Position numbers and translations under genes: made by a program
NCBI GenBank assembly: GCA_001587635.1
Contig: LNJE01000002.1
Coordinates: 62,001-126,000 of the forward strand
Direction of reading: 5' to 3'
Origin: Methanofastidiosum methylothiophilum
GTDB lineage: Archaea > Methanobacteriota_B > Thermococci > Methanofastidiosales > Methanofastidiosaceae
DNA length: 64,000 nt
Part shown: positions 61,018 through 64,000 of the stretch, in pieces
Layout: each line of letters starts with the position of its first letter
Numbering within the stretch: the stretch's first letter is position 1
The notes under the pieces: model-generated
Databases searched by the model: none
The model's input: only the letters and a program-made list of their open reading frames with translations
Told to the model about the DNA's origin: nothing

Positions 61018-64000
61018 AGGAGATAGGACCTCTATCATAAGTTTCATTGCTTCAGTGATTGCTTCACACTTTTCTTTTGTTAATCTTTGTGCAAGACCAT
61101 AATTGCCTTTTGCGAATGCTTCATTAGCTTCTTTGCATAGTCTTTCCGAATTTTCCAACAGTGTAAGAGCTCTGATATATCTAGGATCTTTGTCTAGATC
61201 ATTTTTTATTGTTTCTATTTTGAGTGCCTCAATTATGTCTTCTGGCTTACAACATGTATTATCTTCTTCGACAAGTATGTCTTGTTTTGAAATCAGTAAT
61301 TTAGCTTCTCTGATTAATTCTTGGGTATAACACAAATCGCACCTCTTCATGTAACCCTTTGTGATCACTCTTAGCGTTTCCTTTGGACTTCCTCCAGGGT
61401 GTTTTTGTATTTCAACTTGATCGTCATTTGACACGGGATCTCCATTTGGAGGCCATCCTTCAGTTATGGCATAATTAATGCTATTAATCTCTTGGCCGTT
61501 AAACTTAGCGGAGAACTTTATTGTTTTACTTTCTCCAACAGCTAAAGGTCCAATATTGTTCCATTTGATTGTAGTTGTTCCATCTGCATTTAATACAACT
61601 GAATCTGGGATTATGGAAGCCAAGTTAGCATATGTAAGCCCTATAGGTAATGTATCTGTAACAGTTACTGGATTTAGCATTACCTCTCCAGTATTTTTTA
61701 TTACTAAAGTAAATTCATTATTAAATCCATTTTTACCCCAGGGAGGTTCAACAGATTTTGTTATGTTTATTGCTGGACCTTTTACACCAACAGTTGAAGT
61801 GTCCGAATCTGTAACGTCACCTATTCTTGATGTTCCAATTACTTCAGCTCTATTAATGAAAGTTCCAGTTCTACCCGCGTCAACAGTTGCCTGGAATTCA
61901 ACGATTATTGTGTCTGTTGGATTCATTGAGCCTATATTGTTCCATGTTAAAATTTGAGGCGATCCAGTTATTGAATCTGGTTCATGTGGTACTCCGCCAA
62001 CAGTGCTAGATCCCGGCCTGTATGTAAGTCCATCAGGTAAATAGTCATTTAATTTCACGGGATTTAGATTCATAGCCCCGGTGTTTGTGATAGTAAGCCT
62101 AAAGTAGACTATTCCTCCAGGGGATGGAACGTTAATATCGGTATTTAAGGTGACTTTCTGCAAATCTGTTCCGGGGGATATTACATTCCAAGTGTCAGAA
62201 AGTGGGCCATATTGCCTTCTTCCTTCATTGCCGCTAGGTAGAGACCAATACTCTGTATTTGTAACTGTGTTTGTGAAGCTTCCTCCTTGTGGAGGAATTG
62301 TAACATCGTATTCCAAAGTGACTGAATTATTTGGAGTAATTGAAAGATATCCCCATTGGATAGTGTCCCCAAAGACCATAGTATTATATGCTGTGGGAGA
62401 AGATGTAATCGATCCCCCAACTAGTATTAAACCCAAGGGTATCTGATCTTGGATGACTACATCATATGCAGAGCTGTTTCCAGTATTTCTAACAGTAATT
62501 GTGTAGTGCACATTTTCTCCAGGCAGCCCTTCAGTTTTATCACCCCGCTTTTCAATAGTTAAAGTAGGTTCAATAATTCTGACATCATCTAAATCGCTTA
62601 TGTTGTATGGAGCCCCATCTTGAATAAAGCTAGTATTAGCATTGTTTACAAGTGTAACATCCCTAACATTATCAGGTAGAATATTCTTAATCCTTCCTGT
62701 AATTTTGATAAGTATGTTGTTGGGCCCAACAAAGTTTCTGTTAGGTGCCCCCAATGGAGTTCCAAGTTTCCAAGTAAGAACTTGTCCATTTTGATTAAAT
62801 TGTTGTATTGTTCCACCAAAAGTATCAGTATAGGTATGTGAAATGTATTCAATTCCATCAGGTAAATGGTCAACTATTGTTGTATTGGTGTAGTTTGATC
62901 CGACTCCCGAATATACAACTGCCAAATCAAATACTACTTCTTCACCTATTGTTGCTTTTTCTTTTTCTGATTCTTTAAATAGTCCTTGGATATTGATTAT
63001 TCTTGCACTATCAGTTGCACTGCTGTATATGCATCCATTGGAACATTTACCTACTACAATAACTCCATTTGTACCAGTACCTGCATTGCCTTTTAATCTA
63101 GCAGATAAAGTCGCTGACCAAGTGCCTCCTGATTGCGCGATTGGACCGGGTATATGCCAAGTTATAGTGTTGCCCGAAACAATCGGTGTTTCTCCGTTAG
63201 TTCCATTTCCTGCAACTATTGGTGTTTCCCAATCAGAACTCAATGTATCAATAACAGTTACATTGTAAGCGGGAGTGTTACCTATATTTGTAACGGTGAT
63301 AGTCCAGCTTCCAGTGCCACCAGGTGAAACAGGCTGTAGTGCTGGAGTTTTAGAAACAGAAATAATAGGCTTCAATGGAGTTATAGTCGGGCTAGTATAA
63401 CTTACACTTAGTGGATTATGACAGCTATCCTGATAATCAATTCTTACATTGTTTGTTCCAGGGGTTACAGTACCACAGCTTAATCCATCATTTTTTACTC
63501 TAAATTGAAGAACAGTATTTGCTCCACTAGCTGCCATATTGCCGAGTGACCATATAGGTTGAGCAGGATTCGAAGGAGGATTTGGAGTTGGATTTGGCCC
63601 TGTAATCATAGAGTCATAAATATAACCTGGTGGCAATGTAGAAGTTACAAAAACATTGTAAGCAGTTGGATAGCCCGAATCATTTCTTAAATTAATTGTA
63701 ATAATTCCATCGCAAGTAGTAAAGGTTCCAATAGTTTGAGATCTAACAAAGTTTGGCCTAGTCCTTAAAGAACGGCTACTTGATGAAATGAAATTAAATC
63801 TGCAGTCCGGATTATCGCAACCATACCTAACATGTGCTATATTAGTTGTAGCGGCTTGGCAACCCCCAGCATTTACTGTTCCCCAAACATAATAAGTAGC
63901 AGCATTGCTACCTGATACATTTGATAATGTGCCGTGCTTCCATGGATCTGCTAATGTTCCTGAGCCTGAAGGTATAGTGCCTACTGCAGGATATTGACTT
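61012..64000 (-). CDS. Giant DUF11-repeat surface protein (N terminus beyond window)
   Basis: At least 995 residues are open to the right edge with no stop, so the real start is outside the window; a TTG at 63636 is internal. The protein contains at least five DUF11-type beta-sandwich repeats. Each has motifs like ITVTNIGNTPAYNVTVIDTL, LTWNNIGSM and FTNTVTN, typical of secreted archaeal adhesins or S-layer proteins. The last 130 residues differ: helical, with Cys pairs (RCDLCYTQE, NTCCKPEDI, ERLCKEANE) and no C-terminal membrane anchor. The N-terminal visible part has Cys-rich GCQAATTN and YGCDNPDCRF. Confidence 0.85.
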   Translation of the reverse strand, partial: SQYPAVGTIPSGSGTLADPWKHGTLSNVSGSNAATYYVWGTVNAGGCQAATTNIAHVRYGCDNPDCRFNFISSSSRSLRTRPNFVRSQTIGTFTTCDGIITINLRNDSGYPTAYNVFVTSTLPPGYIYDSMITGPNPTPNPPSNPAQPIWSLGNMAASGANTVLQFRVKNDGLSCGTVTPGTNNVRIDYQDSCHNPLSVSYTSPTITPLKPIISVSKTPALQPVSPGGTGSWTITVTNIGNTPAYNVTVIDTLSSDWETPIVAGNGTNGETPIVSGNTITWHIPGPIAQSGGTWSATLSARLKGNAGTGTNGVIVVGKCSNGCIYSSATDSARIINIQGLFKESEKEKATIGEEVVFDLAVVYSGVGSNYTNTTIVDHLPDGIEYISHTYTDTFGGTIQQFNQNGQVLTWKLGTPLGAPNRNFVGPNNILIKITGRIKNILPDNVRDVTLVNNANTSFIQDGAPYNISDLDDVRIIEPTLTIEKRGDKTEGLPGENVHYTITVRNTGNSSAYDVVIQDQIPLGLILVGGSITSSPTAYNTMVFGDTIQWGYLSITPNNSVTLEYDVTIPPQGGSFTNTVTNTEYWSLPSGNEGRRQYGPLSDTWNVISPGTDLQKVTLNTDINVPSPGGIVYFRLTITNTGAMNLNPVKLNDYLPDGLTYRPGSSTVGGVPHEPDSITGSPQILTWNNIGSMNPTDTIIVEFQATVDAGRTGTFINRAEVIGTSRIGDVTDSDTSTVGVKGPAINITKSVEPPWGKNGFNNEFTLVIKNTGEVMLNPVTVTDTLPIGLTYANLASIIPDSVVLNADGTTTIKWNNIGPLAVGESKTIKFSAKFNGQEINSINYAITEGWPPNGDPVSNDDQVEIQKHPGGSPKETLRVITKGYMKRCDLCYTQELIREAKLLISKQDILVEEDNTCCKPEDIIEALKIETIKNDLDKDPRYIRALTLLENSERLCKEANEAFAKGNYGLAQRLTKEKCEAITEAMKLMIEVLSPK

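Overview
This window looks like part of the chromosome of an AT-rich methanogenic archaeon. Archaeal markers include both subunits of DNA topoisomerase VI, fibrillarin, a Gar1-like protein, SRP54, GGTGAT-type ribosome binding sites, BRE/TATA promoters and a tRNA-Tyr with a C1:G72 pair. A complete coenzyme F430 operon (cfbA-E-D-C-B) and a RamA-type corrinoid activase point to methanogenesis that includes methyl-group chemistry. The gene set would fit a Methanofastidiosum (WSA2)-like lineage; that assignment is inference from gene content and base composition, not a search result. Scattered single Ns (about 4890-5383, 6037-6335, 48230-48727, 51233-51546, 60088-60273) suggest a metagenome or draft consensus. 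Layout, 1-9.5 kb: ftsZ; a LemA/DUF2207 membrane pair; a peptide-modifying-type radical SAM gene broken by an exact 127-bp tandem duplication; then an HxlR regulator divergent from a ferredoxin-like protein, a cupin and a CooS-family protein. The CooS protein carries Hcp-like glutamates at its active-site cluster. 9.6-16.3 kb: an ATP-cone protein with a 57-bp minisatellite, then a six-gene Opp/Nik-type ABC transporter operon with an embedded SAM methyltransferase. 16.3-22.8 kb: a sodium symporter, early tetrapyrrole genes (siroheme synthase-like, hemA, hemB), a DNA glycosylase, and a response regulator/TPR pair. 23-27.9 kb: the F430 operon. Its promoter shares a GTAACAC double-site with the ABC transporter promoter, which suggests a common nickel-responsive regulon. 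27.9-34.1 kb: SRP54, a membrane-anchored winged-helix protein, an Lrp-type RAM domain, an aminotransferase-like protein and an XPB-like/WYL protein. 34.1-38.8 kb: ramA divergent from a GlcD-like flavoprotein/HdrD-like iron-sulfur pair, a plausible electron-transfer module. 39-47.9 kb: a Cys/Met-metabolism PLP enzyme, Gar1, a large exported two-barrel glycosidase-like protein, an MFS carrier, UvrC and a RecJ-like DHH nuclease. 47.9-54.4 kb: a divergent ATP-type PEP carboxykinase homologue, tRNA-Tyr, a second MFS carrier, fibrillarin, small proteins, tRNA-Gln and TruA. 54.5-64 kb: ValRS, a metallo-beta-lactamase-fold protein, a DUF167 protein, Top6B/Top6A, and a giant DUF11-repeat surface protein that runs off the right edge. 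Functionally, nickel supply (ABC transporter), tetrapyrrole precursors (hemA, hemB, siroheme synthase-like) and nickel insertion and maturation (cfb) lie within 18 kb and form the metabolic core of the window.
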